Shown: positions 33,815-45,593, counted from the first letter of the stretch. The stretch: 64,000 nt of DNA from Saururus chinensis (GCA_035235625.1 CP141149.1:4187001-4251000), one strand, 5' to 3'. Numbers and translations are program-made. Notes: generated from the letters alone by a model not told the origin.

Positions 33815-34677
33815 TGTCATGGGCACGAAGCTTTGCCTAGTGTTCTCACTCGTGATGGCCTGACTACACTGCGCAGCCAGCAGCCACTCTCTTCCCTTCC
33901 CACTCGTATGCGCAAGGGAAAAACAAACAAAACAGCAACACAGTCCGACCTGGTGCAAGGGTCTCCGCCCAAGCTATATTTTTGTCCGCTGAAATACAAT
34001 GTAGGGAGAGGGCAGGGCTGAACAACCAGGCTGAGAACTCTCTTCTCTTGCTCCCTTGGTCGCTGTGTAGGAAGAAATCAGAGCATAATCAGCCATGGCC
34101 GCCCCTCTCATCCCTTTATATAGACACAGCCTTAGGCTGGCCGTCCTAGTGCCATTAGAAGTACAAAACTCACCCAATACAAGAGTCCTCACCCTATCCA
34201 ACTCTCAGCCCAAAGCCATTCCGCCCCAGCATAATTTAGGAAGCCTTCAAGAGTCAGTCTTCCGCTAGAAGTCCATCGCCATGCTGCCTCCAAGAGTCAG
34301 CCCATCCGAGGAAACTAGCCACTCCAACTCCCATCCGTCCTAGGAATGTGACCAGCCTGCCTGCGCGAGTCCTGTCCGTACTAGGAACCTGCTGCCTGGT
34401 CTCCTACTCCAACTAAGAGTGCAGCCAGCCAGCACAAGCTGAATCCTATCTGCCCTAGGAGTCTCCTCTAAATCCAAGCAGCGTGCAGCTTCGCTGCTAG
34501 AGTCCCGCCCGCGCAAGGACTCCTACCTAGCCTGCTCCGCAAGGCGAGTAGCTCGTCCGGAACATCACCCATGCTGTCCCAGCATCCGTCCGTGCCCAAG
34601 GGGCTGCCTAGGCTGTCTGCTGCCAAGTATGGGGGTAGCCGCCCCCTTTCCGCATCCGTCAAGTTAAGGGGCTAACA
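33815..34677 (-). repeat. E3 5' LTR (right)
   Basis: 863 bp, TGTCATGGGC...GGGGCTAACA on the plus strand. It contains several direct and near-inverted copies of AGTCCT/AGGAGT motifs and a GC-rich middle. It is followed by GCTAA, which continues into the duplicated flank. Confidence 0.85.
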
Positions 34678-35944
34678 GCTAATAATCCCCACACCGAAGG
34701 GCTACCTTAACATGTGAGTCTCTTTGAATAGTGAGCAGTCACTGGCACGATGCCTCAACATGGCTAATGATCCTTTAAGATCAATTACACATCACCCCCA
34801 CATTTGGAGGGAATCAATAACTCGGACTAATGCTAATGCCACTACCAAGAGGACAAAAGAATGTGATCCTCTCTAATGGCAAAGTGTCATGGGCATGAAG
34901 CCTCCTAACTCACACACATGAAGTTACCGCCATGAAGCTACTTGAGTCTCATTGGCTCAAAGTTCCCTCTATTCAAAACTCATTCCCCATCACGTCATCT
35001 TTATGATTAATTAAGTCCCATTATTACCAGAATCATCACCCCTTTCTATAATAGGTTATTTTAGTCAATTCATTAACTAGAGTTTAATTCAATAATATTA
35101 TCATTAAAACCCACTATGCTTCATAATAAGCATTTTTGCCTTTAACTTTGATCAAATGCGCTATTTAGCCCTAAAATTTTCATCACAAATTGTTGTCCAC
35201 ATCTTACCAACACGTCGAAGGACCTGTTAAGCCCTCCCACAATCTCTTTTTTTTTCCCACAACCATTGGCCATCATCCATCTCATGGGAACACTATTAGA
35301 TGTTTTCCCCATGGTTTCCCCTCCATTTCCTCCTCACATTTAGTTAATATAATACTGTTGATAGGCTTCCCGACATGTCCAGGGACCTATGAAATTTTAT
35401 TAAAACTTGCTGATACATGGCAACAAGTCTAAAGGCACATGTGTAACCCAGCAACAATGTCCACATCTTATTCTTTTTATCAATACTATCCTTTATTCAC
35501 TACTTAGGAGCAGTAAAAAAGGATTCATATCGATTGCTCATTCTCTAACATATTAAATTCTAGACTTAGGTTTCTATTGACATCATTGTTAACATGCAAA
35601 AGGACCTTTGACTGTTGGGTTTGTTTTTAAATTTAAACATTAGGTGGCCCAACTATGTCAATTGATACTGATTGTGGGCTTTCAAAATTATCCGGGTAAT
35701 GGGCCTGAGTGAGAATACCTATTAAGGTGTGGTTTTAGCGACAAATCTGGACCTTTTGTTGACCTCTAGATGGAGGGTCAAGATTCTAGGGTTAACAATA
35801 ATTTTGTGGTCTAGTTATAAATACACTATTAGCCATCCTAATACAGTGCCTTAAGCGAGATTACTCTCAGTCAAGTTCTAAACCAGAAACACATTATGAG
35901 GGTTTGTAGAAGATTAGCAGAGGAAAAGCTTCATTAAGGGGATT
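34678..35944. repeat. Right copy of the duplicated flank
   Basis: Matches 17627-18896. It includes 935 bp of non-LTR sequence, the TTGAC target site of E6 (35608-35612) and the first 332 bp of the E6 5' LTR. In this copy the copia LTR continues normally past GGGGATT. Confidence 0.85.
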
Positions 35945-36006
35945 AAGCTTGGTGGAAGGCTCTAATGGCTAGAGGTATACCAAACCCATTGTATTTTATG
36001 AAATCA
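35613..36006 (+). repeat. E6 5' LTR
   Basis: 394 bp, TGTTGGGTTTG to GAAATCA. TATA-like TATAAATACA lies near 35815. It matches the 3' LTR and the truncated copy on the left. Confidence 0.9.
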
Positions 36007-36008
36007 AT

Positions 36009-36020
36009 TGGTATCGAAGC
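36009..36020 (+). other. E6 primer-binding site
   Basis: TGGTATCGAAGC, two bases after the 5' LTR. It resembles the iMet-type site TGGTATCAGAGC with changes at the third- and fourth-last pairing positions. Confidence 0.65.
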
Positions 36021-36849
36021 ATGGTTAATTGTGAAGATGACCGGGATTTTGGATTGCCGGTCAGAGTAGATTTTGTCATGCCCTGGTACCGTCCGACCCA
36101 AGCCAAACCTGGTCCAATGGCCGGTCAAGCGTTCGGGGGTGATGGTATTGAAAAAGATTAACAGATAGCGGAAGACTCAACCCCTTATATGGGCGGTTTA
36201 ACTAATGAAGTTATGCACCTCAAAACCTTTGAACAAGAGTAATAAGTAGAACAAAAGAGGACTTTAACTCAGAACTAGTCCGTAAGTCTTACACCCACAT
36301 ACTTAGAATCCTGAGCCAACACACATGGCTTGAATCAATGTCTCAAACAGATATAAAAAAAATAAGATATACATGATGAGTCTGAAACAAGAACCACCAT
36401 ACATGATGTTCTATTATCATAATAGAGTAAATTAGAAAAAATATAACAAACTCTAGAGGCATCTATGCCTAATCCCATGCTCTCCCCGACCGTTCCTCAT
36501 ACAAAGGGTCCTGTCCAATTACATGTCGTACCATGTAGCCCCAAAATAGAAACATAGAAAGTGGGGTGAGTAAAACTAAGTAAGGTTTGAATATGACGAC
36601 AATAATCAGAAAATCATCACGACATGACAATATAACAATTCAGATTCATAATTGACATGGTATACCAAATTTTTTATCCTTCCCTTGCTAAACCCCTATT
36701 TATCTATAAACATAAAAGCTAGCATACATATGACACACCTATCAAAGTCAAGGCATAAATGATCAAGTTATAATCTAACATCCATCTAGCATTGGTAATT
36801 GTTCATATCTAATCAATTCAAGCATAATTTCACACATAAACCACATGAG

Positions 36850-37040
36850 AAGTGTCTTTCACACACTTTTTGATCATGCGACTATATCACATAAACCTAC
36901 ATGATAATGTCTCAAATCACACAATTCAGATCATGCAGTCACATCACATAAACCTCCATAATAGTGTCTCAATCACACTATTCAGATCATGCATTCATAT
37001 CACATAAACCTGCATAATAGTGTCTCAATCACACTAATCT
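36850..37040. repeat. Tandem array of 60-70 bp in E7
   Basis: Three to four units, each with CACATAAACCT.CAT.ATAGTGTCTCA and a following TCACACTATTCAGATCATGC. A related array occupies 61550-61800 in the LTR of E13. Confidence 0.65.
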
Positions 37041-37069
37041 AATATGCATATCCACAAACAGACGACACA

Positions 37070-37280
37070 AACATGCTCTTCTAGGGCAGAGCCATCGAGC
37101 AACCCCTTGTGAGATAAACATGCTCATTGAGGTTGAAGCCCTCGAGCAACACTTGCCTGTCAAGCCTAAACACCCGAGCAACCCCTGCCCATTAGAGCCG
37201 AAACTCCCGAGCAACCCCTTCCCATCAGAGCCCAAACTCTCGAGCAGCCTTGCTTGTCAAGACGGCAATCCCAAGCAGCA
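37070..37280. repeat. Tandem array of about 39 bp in E7
   Basis: Five degenerate units with the core CTCCCGAGCAACCCCTTCCC and a variable spacer. It looks like a local minisatellite. Confidence 0.6.
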
Positions 37281-37477
37281 CATATGATAAGGTGGTGAAC
37301 TTGGACATTCCAATTGGATTCTCAGGGTCTAGATAATCTCAATATGTTGGTCTCCTTATATCATTTTTGTTCTTCTCAACCCGGGGATGATATTTGTTCC
37401 AATCAGGAACTCAAATCGAAATCATCAACAAAATTCTAATTAAGCCAATGATCGATTAATCCGGCATGCAATCTCAT

Positions 37478-38110
37478 TTCTAAGTGAATTCCCACACATG
37501 GAATGTACTCTCATCAGTCCCCACATGCATCATATTTGAATCATAAACAACCATGATTTCATTACAAATAGCCCACTTGTGTATGTTCATACATTTATAA
37601 GCAAATGGTTGTGCTTTGACAATAACTCATACGGCAATCCACACATGCTTTGATAAAAATCTAATCATAATTACCAACTAAAATCATGTGTGAAAATCTA
37701 ATATAAACCATCATTCTATTCATATGAAATCAAATGCTCAATTCTTACAGGCATGATTATTCTACACATGAAGCTAGAACATGATATTACCATTTACACA
37801 CAATTCATTCATATTATAAGATAACATATCATCTCATTGTCATACAATAACCTTGCTGGAAATATACTTAGAACATAAGAATTTCATCACCTATAAGTTC
37901 AAGATAATCAAAGTGAACATGTATAACCATCCACATGCAATTCCACAAAATATTTAAACATGTTTTATAAATACCAACATAAGTAGCATACCCTTCCAGT
38001 AGCTTATTCTAGCTCAAAACACTCTACATAAACATTAGAAACATCACTTGGGAGCAAAAACACCGAAATAAGATAACAAACAAAAGGGCCAAATCTGTTG
38101 TGTAGCTGAT
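37478..38110. repeat. Left copy of the 0.6 kb duplication flanking E8
   Basis: Nearly identical to 42455-43072, in the same orientation, starting TTCTAAGTGAATTCCC. It ends exactly at the start of E8. Confidence 0.85.
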
Positions 38111-38111
38111 A

Positions 38112-41100
38112 TGTCATGCCCGAGGTTTTTCCTTACATTTAATTAAAAATCTTACAAATAATTTATTTCGAAATACAGATATAAATCAAATGAACCAACA
38201 AAACTCAAAACATGTGAAAACAATTTTCATAAATTAATTCAACATACAAGAAAAATAAAATTATCAGGCGTGACCCAAAACAAAAACATACAAGTAAAAC
38301 TCGCCATGGCCATGGTTTTTAAAGACAATTACATCCCAGGCCTTTCTGAGTACAAGTTCTTCAACAGTCTATGTTCTGATTCATATATAGATACACAAGT
38401 CCAAAAACTAATACATTTATCTCTCACCTTAAATAATACAAGAAAGCATGACACTTAGATCCACATAGCCTCACTACGATTTCGTTGCACTCCAGGTTGA
38501 GGAAGAATTGTCCACCACGGGGGAAAATCCAGTCTCAAACAACTACCGATCGACCTGCAAAAGCCTCCAGATGAGGGAGCTAAAAAGATAGGGTGAGTAT
38601 TTTCATACTCAGTAGGAAAATACCCAGTAGGGTAAATATAAATCAATGAACTCTGTAAGTTCATATATAGATGCTTCCATGCAATCACACATGAAGCAAA
38701 TAGAATAAGGAATATAAATATGGTCACGCATACGAATCATCGTACAAACTGAACTTACACTTACTCATATCATATATCATGCTCTTACACTTACACTCTG
38801 AATCAGTCTTATCAGCTTACTCGTACAAACGTATGCTTACACTTACAACATACACATACTCGTATGACCTTATTCGTACGAACTCACTTGAACAACCTTA
38901 CTCGTACAATCTTACTCTTACACATAAATGTACTCTTACATCTCCCTTAGAAGCTTACACTTACACTTACACTTACGCTTATGCTTACACTTACACTTAT
39001 GCTTACTGTCTGAATCAAAGTCTCACAAACTTACTCGTACAACTTACTCATACTCATAAACTTACTCTTACTGTCTTCCAAAGAAGCTCACACTTACTCT
39101 AAATCTTACACGTACAACGTACTCAGAATCTGAAACATATAACTTACTCTTACTATCGTACACATACTACTGACAACTGAAGCTCATTACAATTAATAAG
39201 CTCCAGTGTCGGAAAGGAAGGGAATGTCATTGGGCGTCACCTAAACCTTCGGGGAACAACTAGACACCATGGTCTTTTTCGAAGGCAAGGCACACCTATG
39301 CTCATGGGGCACATGATCAAATAGGTAAGAGCAAATCCATGATACTACTTACCTGAGCACGCAAATGCCCACTCTCTGGGCCATACAGTGCCAACAAGAG
39401 CCATACAGTGCCACTCTTGGGCATGAATCTTATAGTGCCACTCTTGGGCAGAACATAGAGTGTCATCTGTAGGTAGAAAACATAGAGCCCACGAAGGGCG
39501 GAAACTTATAGTGCTCTCAACAGAGCATCAAATGCTTGGGCCGAAATACAGCACCAAGACTAAATCCTGCAAGAGAACACCATGGCTAGACCAGAAAGGA
39601 TGCTCAGTCGATTCCTTATCAACTGGCACAAAATGGAACTTAATCTGTCAAAACCCTAAGTCTCAACCTGACAACGTTATCAAATTAGGGTTACTTACCA
39701 TTCAAGTTTATATTAGGTAACTTATGCATGTACAATTATGCTCGGAATGACTTCCGTCATGCATTCTTCAGCCAACAAGGCTAGAAATATGCCCGTCTAG
39801 AAGTTCCAATCCACAAAGGTAGAATTCTTTACTTAACTCATCCCCCACCCTTACACTTACAACCATATCGATTTAAGCAAAGTCTTACTTGTCGAACTCG
39901 AATTCCATACTCACACTCTTACCATCAAATACTTACAGTCTTACATCTTACACCATTCGCCTAAAAACCAAACTGTCATTCTCGAACTTCTTGAGTGAAA
40001 CCCTTAGACCTAAGTTCCGTCACCAGACCCTTACTAATTCCTGACACATTATTCTTTCGTTACAATTCATATTACGTATATTATGCATGTATAATTATGT
40101 TATCCACTCTCACTAATCCACAAATTTCCCCTGACGTTAAGAACCTTAAATCTTTCACATCCTTACATTGCTCACGTCTTCTGTTCATTGCTCCAACATG
40201 CCACCCGACTCAATCCAAACTAATTCTTCAATCTCATCAAATCCAACCTTCACTTGTCAATCTTACGTCTTTCCTCGCCCAACATACAATCATAGTTTCC
40301 ACGTCATAGCCCACGAAGTACCCCTTCAACAAACTTACAACCAAACACTTCTACTTGTGCCCATCAATCACATACCACCAATCCACAATGAAGATCACAC
40401 GCTCTAGTCACATACATACGATTCATAGTAACTTACTACGTGCCCTTACTCTTCACTAACATACGCACATAATTCATATACATACAACATGCTTTTATAA
40501 TCAGCAGAATCATGCAAAATATTAAATAATAACTCCTAGCATGCTACTACACAATCAAAGCATGCTATAATCAAATTACGAGTTCAAGGTCCCCTACCAC
40601 GTAATCCACAGGAGTTTGATGTCGAGCAAATGACGATGACAGCGTCGATAATGGAATAGGCGGCCAAAACCATCACACTAAGAGAGTCATTGTTGTCCCG
40701 AGAATTTTAAGAGATGCTGGAACTAATCTCGATAAGTTAGACTAATTTCACTCAAAACACAGATTGGGTGCACGACAGCTAGACATAAGGTCGTGCCACT
40801 AGAAATTACAAAAGCAACCACAGAATGGAGGGTAACTGATTAGAGGTCGGCCAACAGTTTAAAACACTTGGTTGGCCACAAAACATTAAAATGGACCACA
40901 GACTACATCCAATGACAACAATTCCGTATCATCGAAGCCTCACATGATGGCAGAGGCTTGCTTGCGTACACATGGACATAGGAGAGATGAAGGAGGGCTT
41001 TAATGGCCATATAGCCTAGTGGTAGTGTCATTCCATAAACACACATTGAGGCACTAAGGCCTGGCGTAGGTGGCTGACAAAGGCGGCATCATTTCTAAAT

Positions 41101-42427
41101 GCTACCCACAACCAAATCATCATACGGACAGTCGTGCATCAAGCACAACTTACGATGGAAGATATGGGTACAACATCGATTGAGCCTTCAATGGCTGAGT
41201 CTAATGGCTGACAACATTACTTCCCCTTGGAAGAATTGAAATTCGGGAACTCTTTCCCATAAGTTTCTGGGTATCGCATAACAAAAGTGGGGGTCAGAGC
41301 TGGAATCGGGCCAGAATTATTGGCCTTTGATGTCACTGGATCGGGGCACAACCCACGTCGATAGGACATACAACCCAAGTCAAAGCAATGTCAGGCGGGA
41401 CACTAGGTTGGCCTTAGGTTGTGGTGGGTCACTCGACAGCGGTCAAAGGCATACCCCGAAGTTTAGGGGCGTCTGGTGAGTGCAAAAGACGTGCAAAGGA
41501 GGCCAGGAGAGGTATCGGTTCAGTCCAAGGTAGCAGCCTTGCTGTCACCGGTCCAGGATAAGGACAACGACCAAAGATTAGCGGCACAGTGCTTCACAAT
41601 ACATCAGAACGGGAAAAAGGGGAAATTTTTATCCCGTTCGAAATAGGGCTGAGTGAGGTGGCAGCCAGGGCGGCGGTCTTGCCGTCCCCGGGCCGTGGAA
41701 TGGCCAATGGTTGGCCACCGGCAGCCCAAAAGGCGACTGCACTGAAAACTTATGAAAAAAATCTACGGACGGGGGGAAATTCCATTTAGATCGGCATTAG
41801 GCAGAGGAGGCTGAGGGAGGCTGCTGGGGTGGTATCCTTGTCGTCGCCGGACCAGGGGAAGGCCAAAGGCCGGTCAATGGTGGCCAGCCACCGGTGGCAC
41901 AGCCGGCGGCCGCAACACACTAAGTACATAAACATAACCAAAAATGGAAAAATTGTTCTGTCCAGACCGGAAAATAGAAGGGGTCACGGTTCAAGGAGGC
42001 GGCGGTCTAGGCCATGGGGTGGTGGCCTTGTCATCGCTGGGCTGGAAGAGAGCCAGAGGCCCAACGGCGGAGGTCGTAAAGAATAGAAAACCAAATAAAT
42101 AAAATAGAGGCAGCACAATCTTTACCTCAGGGCTGCGAACCGGGGCAGGGAGGCCGGGACGGAGGTGGCCTGAGTCACATCGGCCAGGGCGGAGTTGTGG
42201 CAGCATTTGAACCCCATGCAATGGCAGCGATGGTGGATTGGGTAAAAACAACAGTTCATGAACCGAACTGGGGCAGAAGGAAAAGAGCACCGGCGGGCGG
42301 CAGAGAGGCTGGGATGGAGGTGTCCGGAGGTAGTCATGGTCGGGGTAAAGCCAGGGCAGTGAGTTGGCAGCCATGCAGGCGGAGACGGTGGCGGATTGTG
42401 AGGAAATTTTCAAAAAGATGGGTTACA
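38112..42427 (-). mobile_element. E8: LTR-like insertion in E7
   Basis: Begins TGTCATGCCCGAGG; the other end reads GATGGGTTACA, so the minus-strand start is TGTAACCCATC, a Del-like LTR terminus. It contains the GAGTAT...ATACTC hairpin (38591-38614), a CTTACA-rich tract (38770-39150) and a GC-rich part (41460-42400), the arrangement seen in other Del-like LTRs here. No coding similarity. At 4.3 kb it would be a long solo LTR; a deleted element is the alternative. TGATA precedes it and recurs 9 bp past its right end, so the target duplication is not secure. Confidence 0.5.
38770..39150. repeat. CTTACA-rich low-complexity tract
   Basis: Hexamer-based repeat, purest at 38951-39005, where CTTACA recurs with CTTATG variants. 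The tyrosine-threonine-rich frame through it is a by-product of the repeat. Confidence 0.75.
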
Positions 42428-42454
42428 TGAATTTATGATACATACGTGAGCAAG

Positions 42455-43072
42455 TTCTAAGTGAATTCCCACACATGGAACGTACTCTCATCAGTCCCCA
42501 CATGCATCATATTCGAATCATAAACAACCATGATTTCATAGCAAATAGCCCACTTGTGTATGTTCATACATTTATAAGCAAATGGTCGTGCTTGACAATA
42601 ACTCATAAGGCAATCCACACATGCTTTGATAAAAATTTAATCATAATTACCAACTGAAATCATGTGTGAAATCTAACATAAACCATCATTCTATTCATAT
42701 GATATCAAATGCTCATTTCTTACAGGCATGATTATTCTACACATGAAGCTAGAACATGATATTACCATTCACCCACAATTCATTCATATTATAAGATAAC
42801 ATATCATCTCATTGTCATACAATAACCTTGCTGGAAACATACTTAGAACATAAGAATTTCATCACCTATAAGTTCAAGATAATCAAAGTGAACATGTATA
42901 ACCATCCACATGTAATTCCACATAATACTTAAACATATTTCATAAATACCAACATAAGTAGTATACCCTTCTAGTAAAAACACTCCACATAAAGATTAGA
43001 ACCATCACTCGGGAGCAAAAACACCGAAATAAGCATAACAAACAAAAGTGCCAAATCTACTGTGTAGCCGAT
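42455..43072. repeat. Right copy of the 0.6 kb duplication
   Basis: Matches 37478-38110 apart from scattered changes and a small deletion near 42975. It is separated from E8 by 27 bp found in neither flank. After it, E7 continues into the GATCGATC-rich block. Confidence 0.85.
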
Positions 43073-43195
43073 CGATCAGTCTGGCGGGCCGTTCAATCAG
43101 CCCGATCGATTGGTCTGGCAGATCGATCGATCGGTCTGGCAAGCTGTTCAATCGGCCCGATCGATCGGACACTAGGCCCGATCAATCACCAAAAT
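43064..43195. repeat. GATCGATC-rich block in E7
   Basis: Several repeats of CGATCGATCGGTCTGGCA and the related CCCGATCGATCGG within about 130 bp. It is palindrome-rich and unlike its AT-rich surroundings. Confidence 0.7.
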
Positions 43196-43435
43196 GGCAG
43201 ATCAAGGTCTTCATCCTTTGTAAATTCATAACCAAAACATCATTAATGGAGCTTAAAATCATCATTTCAAGCCTCATACACCATTAAAATCTAATTAAAC
43301 ATTCTAGAACATTAAATCAACTCATTTCAAATCAAAACCCTAAGTAATCAAGTCAAAAGATTTCTTTTTGCAGATCTACAATTAAAGCCCTAAATATGAA
43401 ACCCATTTAATTAGAGCACATAAAAATTGAGATTT

Positions 43436-44242
43436 GTATAACTTATATAATTTTGTGAGAGAGTGTACATTATACAAATTGTAAGTGACACTAGAATTCA
43501 AGGATCACATCTGGAGGTAGATGCAGTCATAAAGAATTAATGTATAGTTTTTGTATTTTAAGGGCCTTAGTGCTTCCAACTTGTATATTTTTTAAAATTT
43601 TTTTTAAGATTGTACATGGACTATGGATTATTTTTTTTAATTGTGGTGTGTGATGATGGAACCCCTGGCTTAGTCCCAAAAGTCTGATGACAAAATTGAC
43701 AAAAAATCCCTTATCAATTTTGTCTATGGATATCTTTGATTCTTTGATAATTAATTGCATTCATTTTGTTATATGAAATAGTGATAAGCACAAATTTAGT
43801 TCCCACGTCCGTTAAGATGACTTAGGAGTAGCCAAAGCATTCTAAGTTATTTTGAACGTGCGAATCATATAGAATGCTACAATGGAGTGCATAGATTCAC
43901 ATACATAAACTTGGGTTGTCATCAAATTTTGATTATGTGACAATGATTATCATCCGGCCCCAAAGGGAGGTGGTAGTTAGCATCACATAATCAGGATAGG
44001 GTGGATGGTTATATGTTATAACATGGGTGAATCCCTAGGTCCACAGGTGTGAGATTTTCCTATAATATTTTATGTAGAACCCACTAGCCTTATTAAGAAA
44101 CAAAATAACCGTTTGTTTCTATACATTTTAGTAATTTTTGTGCATATTGCAATCTTTGCCCAAAGGGAGGTTCAACATTTTACTATTTAATTTTAGCATT
44201 GTGGCTATTTTATACTTTAGTTTTGTTTCTTTCCCTTATTAA
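43436..44242 (+). other. E6 leader, resumed
   Basis: Non-coding sequence before copia gag. It contains two CCAAAGGGAGGT blocks (about 43960 and 44160) and T-rich runs. I see no gene. Confidence 0.55.
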
Positions 44243-45095
44243 TTGTTTGCATGTATTTATTTTTTTATTGTAGCTTATATGTCTTTTATTTCTGACCCTA
44301 ATCAACACCTTCCATTATTGTCTGGGGACAATTTTTTGGATTGGAAGGAAAATATTATTTTACTATTAGGGTGCATGGACTTGGATTTGACATTTCTTAT
44401 GAATGTACCCACCACTCCTATGGATAAAAGTACGCCATGTGAGGTAGCATCATTCGAAAAGTGGGAGCAGTCTAATTGCTTAAGTATGATGCTCATGAAG
44501 TTTCACATCAATTAAAGCATTAGAGGATCCATCCCAAAAATGTGCTATAGTTCATGAACTTTTGAAAGCTATTAAAGTTCAATTCAAGAGTTCTGATAAA
44601 GCCTTGGCCAGGACCTTAATGTGCAAGTTGTCATTTATGAGATAATAGATGACAAAGGAGTGAGAGAGCATATCATGCAGATGCGTGATATTGTTAATCA
44701 ATTGAACAACATGAAAATAAAGATTAATAACACTTTTTTGTTCCACTTTATTCTAAGCTCCTACCAGCATAATATGGGTCATTTAAGATTTCTTATAACA
44801 CGCATAGCACTCAATGGTCAGTCAATGATCATCTAAGTATGTGTGTCTAGGAAGAAGAAAAACTTAAGCAAGAGAAGCTAGAAAGTGCCCATTTAGTTTC
44901 TCATAAGGACAAAAGAAGGGAAATCATGGTGCTCCAAAGAAGAAAGGTGGTAAAGGTGTGCCAATGAAGTCTACTGGTATAACTAAGGAAACTAAATGCT
45001 TAATCTGCAAGAAGAAAGGACACATAAAGAAAGATTGCCCTAAATATCAGAAGTGGCTTACCAAGAAAGGAGGTCATTTCATGTCTTTTGTGTAG
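44243..45095 (+). pseudogene. E6 copia gag
   Basis: The start is probably the ATG at 44279 (MSFISDPNQHLPLL). The first block, LSGDNFLDWKENIILLLGCM, is the N-terminal signature of copia Gag. A frameshift near 44510 moves the frame, then VREHIMQMRDIVNQLNNMKI. A CCHC knuckle CLICKKKGHIKKDC lies near 44998-45040, complete. A TAG ends the stretch. Gag would package the RNA. Confidence 0.8.
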
Positions 45096-45129
45096 TATGA
45101 ATCTAATTATGTTGATTCTCATCATAATA

Positions 45130-45593
45130 ACACATAGTGGATTGATTCTAGTTCTACAATCTATGTTTCTACTATGATGCAGGGGTTTCTCAAACTAAGG
45201 AAACCAAATGATGGGGAGTACAACATCTATTTATGAAATAAGATGTGTTCAAAGGTTGAAGGTATTAGAACATATCACCTTGTTCTTCATACAGAATACA
45301 CCTTAAATTTAAAAATAACTTTTTATATTCCAAGTTTTTCAAAGAACTTAGTTTTTGTATCAAGACTAGTGCCTAATGGCTTTAATTTTTACTTTATGAA
45401 TTCCTCATTTTTTATTATTAAAGATTCAGTTATCATTGGTTTTGGTTCCTTGATAGATGGATTATATTATCTCTCTTTGCATGTTTCCTTTGAACAATCT
45501 ATGATCTCTGTGCAAGGAAGTGTTATTAACAAGAATACCTCTATGTTATGGCACAGGCAGTTGGGGCATATCTCCATTGACCGCTTAAAGTGA
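45130..45593 (+). pseudogene. E6 protease remnant and GAG-pre-integrase domain
   Basis: The protease site reads WIDSSSTIYVS (about 45138-45170). The expected Asp-Ser-Gly is Asp-Ser-Ser, so the catalytic Gly is lost. Then YIPSFSKNLVFVSRLV and the GAG-pre-integrase end MLWHRQLGHISIDRLK, with the zinc-binding His residues. It stops at a TGA in place of the next codon (45592). Confidence 0.78.

Larger units (their letters stand above)
18897..34677 (-). mobile_element. E3: gag-only LTR retrotransposon, host of E4
   Basis: LTRs of the same family lie at 33815-34677 (863 bp, complete) and 18897-19717 (821 bp, missing about 20 bp at its outer end). The element reads right to left: primer site at 33797-33812, gag at 33672-32362, then about 150 bp to the E4 insertion, then 74 bp (19718-19791) ending in a purine tract before the left LTR. 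With E4 (and its duplicated CTTCA) removed, the interior is about 1.7 kb. It holds gag and a short tail but no protease, RT or integrase, the layout described for TR-GAG elements. The left end has been cut by a rearrangement. Confidence 0.72.
36074..43430 (-). mobile_element. E7: Del-like LTR inside E6, itself interrupted
   Basis: Begins TGTCATGCCCTGG (plus-strand view), closely resembling the start of the LTR at 60814. The same modules follow in the same order: a TGAGTAAAA stretch near 36570, a 60-70 bp tandem array (36850-37040), a GAGCAACCCC array (37070-37280) and a CTCAACCCGGG block. It is split by E8 and a 0.6 kb duplication at 38111-43072. The right end is unclear. GATTT at 36069-36073 recurs at 43431-43435 as a possible target duplication, but the end there is not CA and roughly 600 bp of the expected LTR is missing. 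No coding sequence is seen, so it is a solo or truncated LTR. Confidence 0.6.

Noticed and set aside
38779..39102. Tyr/Thr/Leu-rich repetitive protein
   Set aside because: It is the direct product of the CTTACA hexamer tract in E8 with no start context or similarity.
41589..42430. Several overlapping open frames on both strands in a GC-rich stretch
   Set aside because: GC-rich part of the E8 LTR-like insertion. Frames overlap on both strands, with no domain motifs.
38107..42440. TGATA as the target duplication of E8
   Set aside because: The right TGATA is 9 bp beyond the TGTAAC-type end, so it does not abut the element.
43064..43195. GATCGATC cluster as a CRISPR-like or bacterial repeat
   Set aside because: Units are not separated by unique spacers of constant length, and the context is a plant LTR.
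36069..43435. GATTT on both sides of E7 as a target duplication
   Set aside because: The right end there is not CA and the LTR would lack about 600 bp of the expected 5' part, so five matching bases may be chance. Kept only as tentative.
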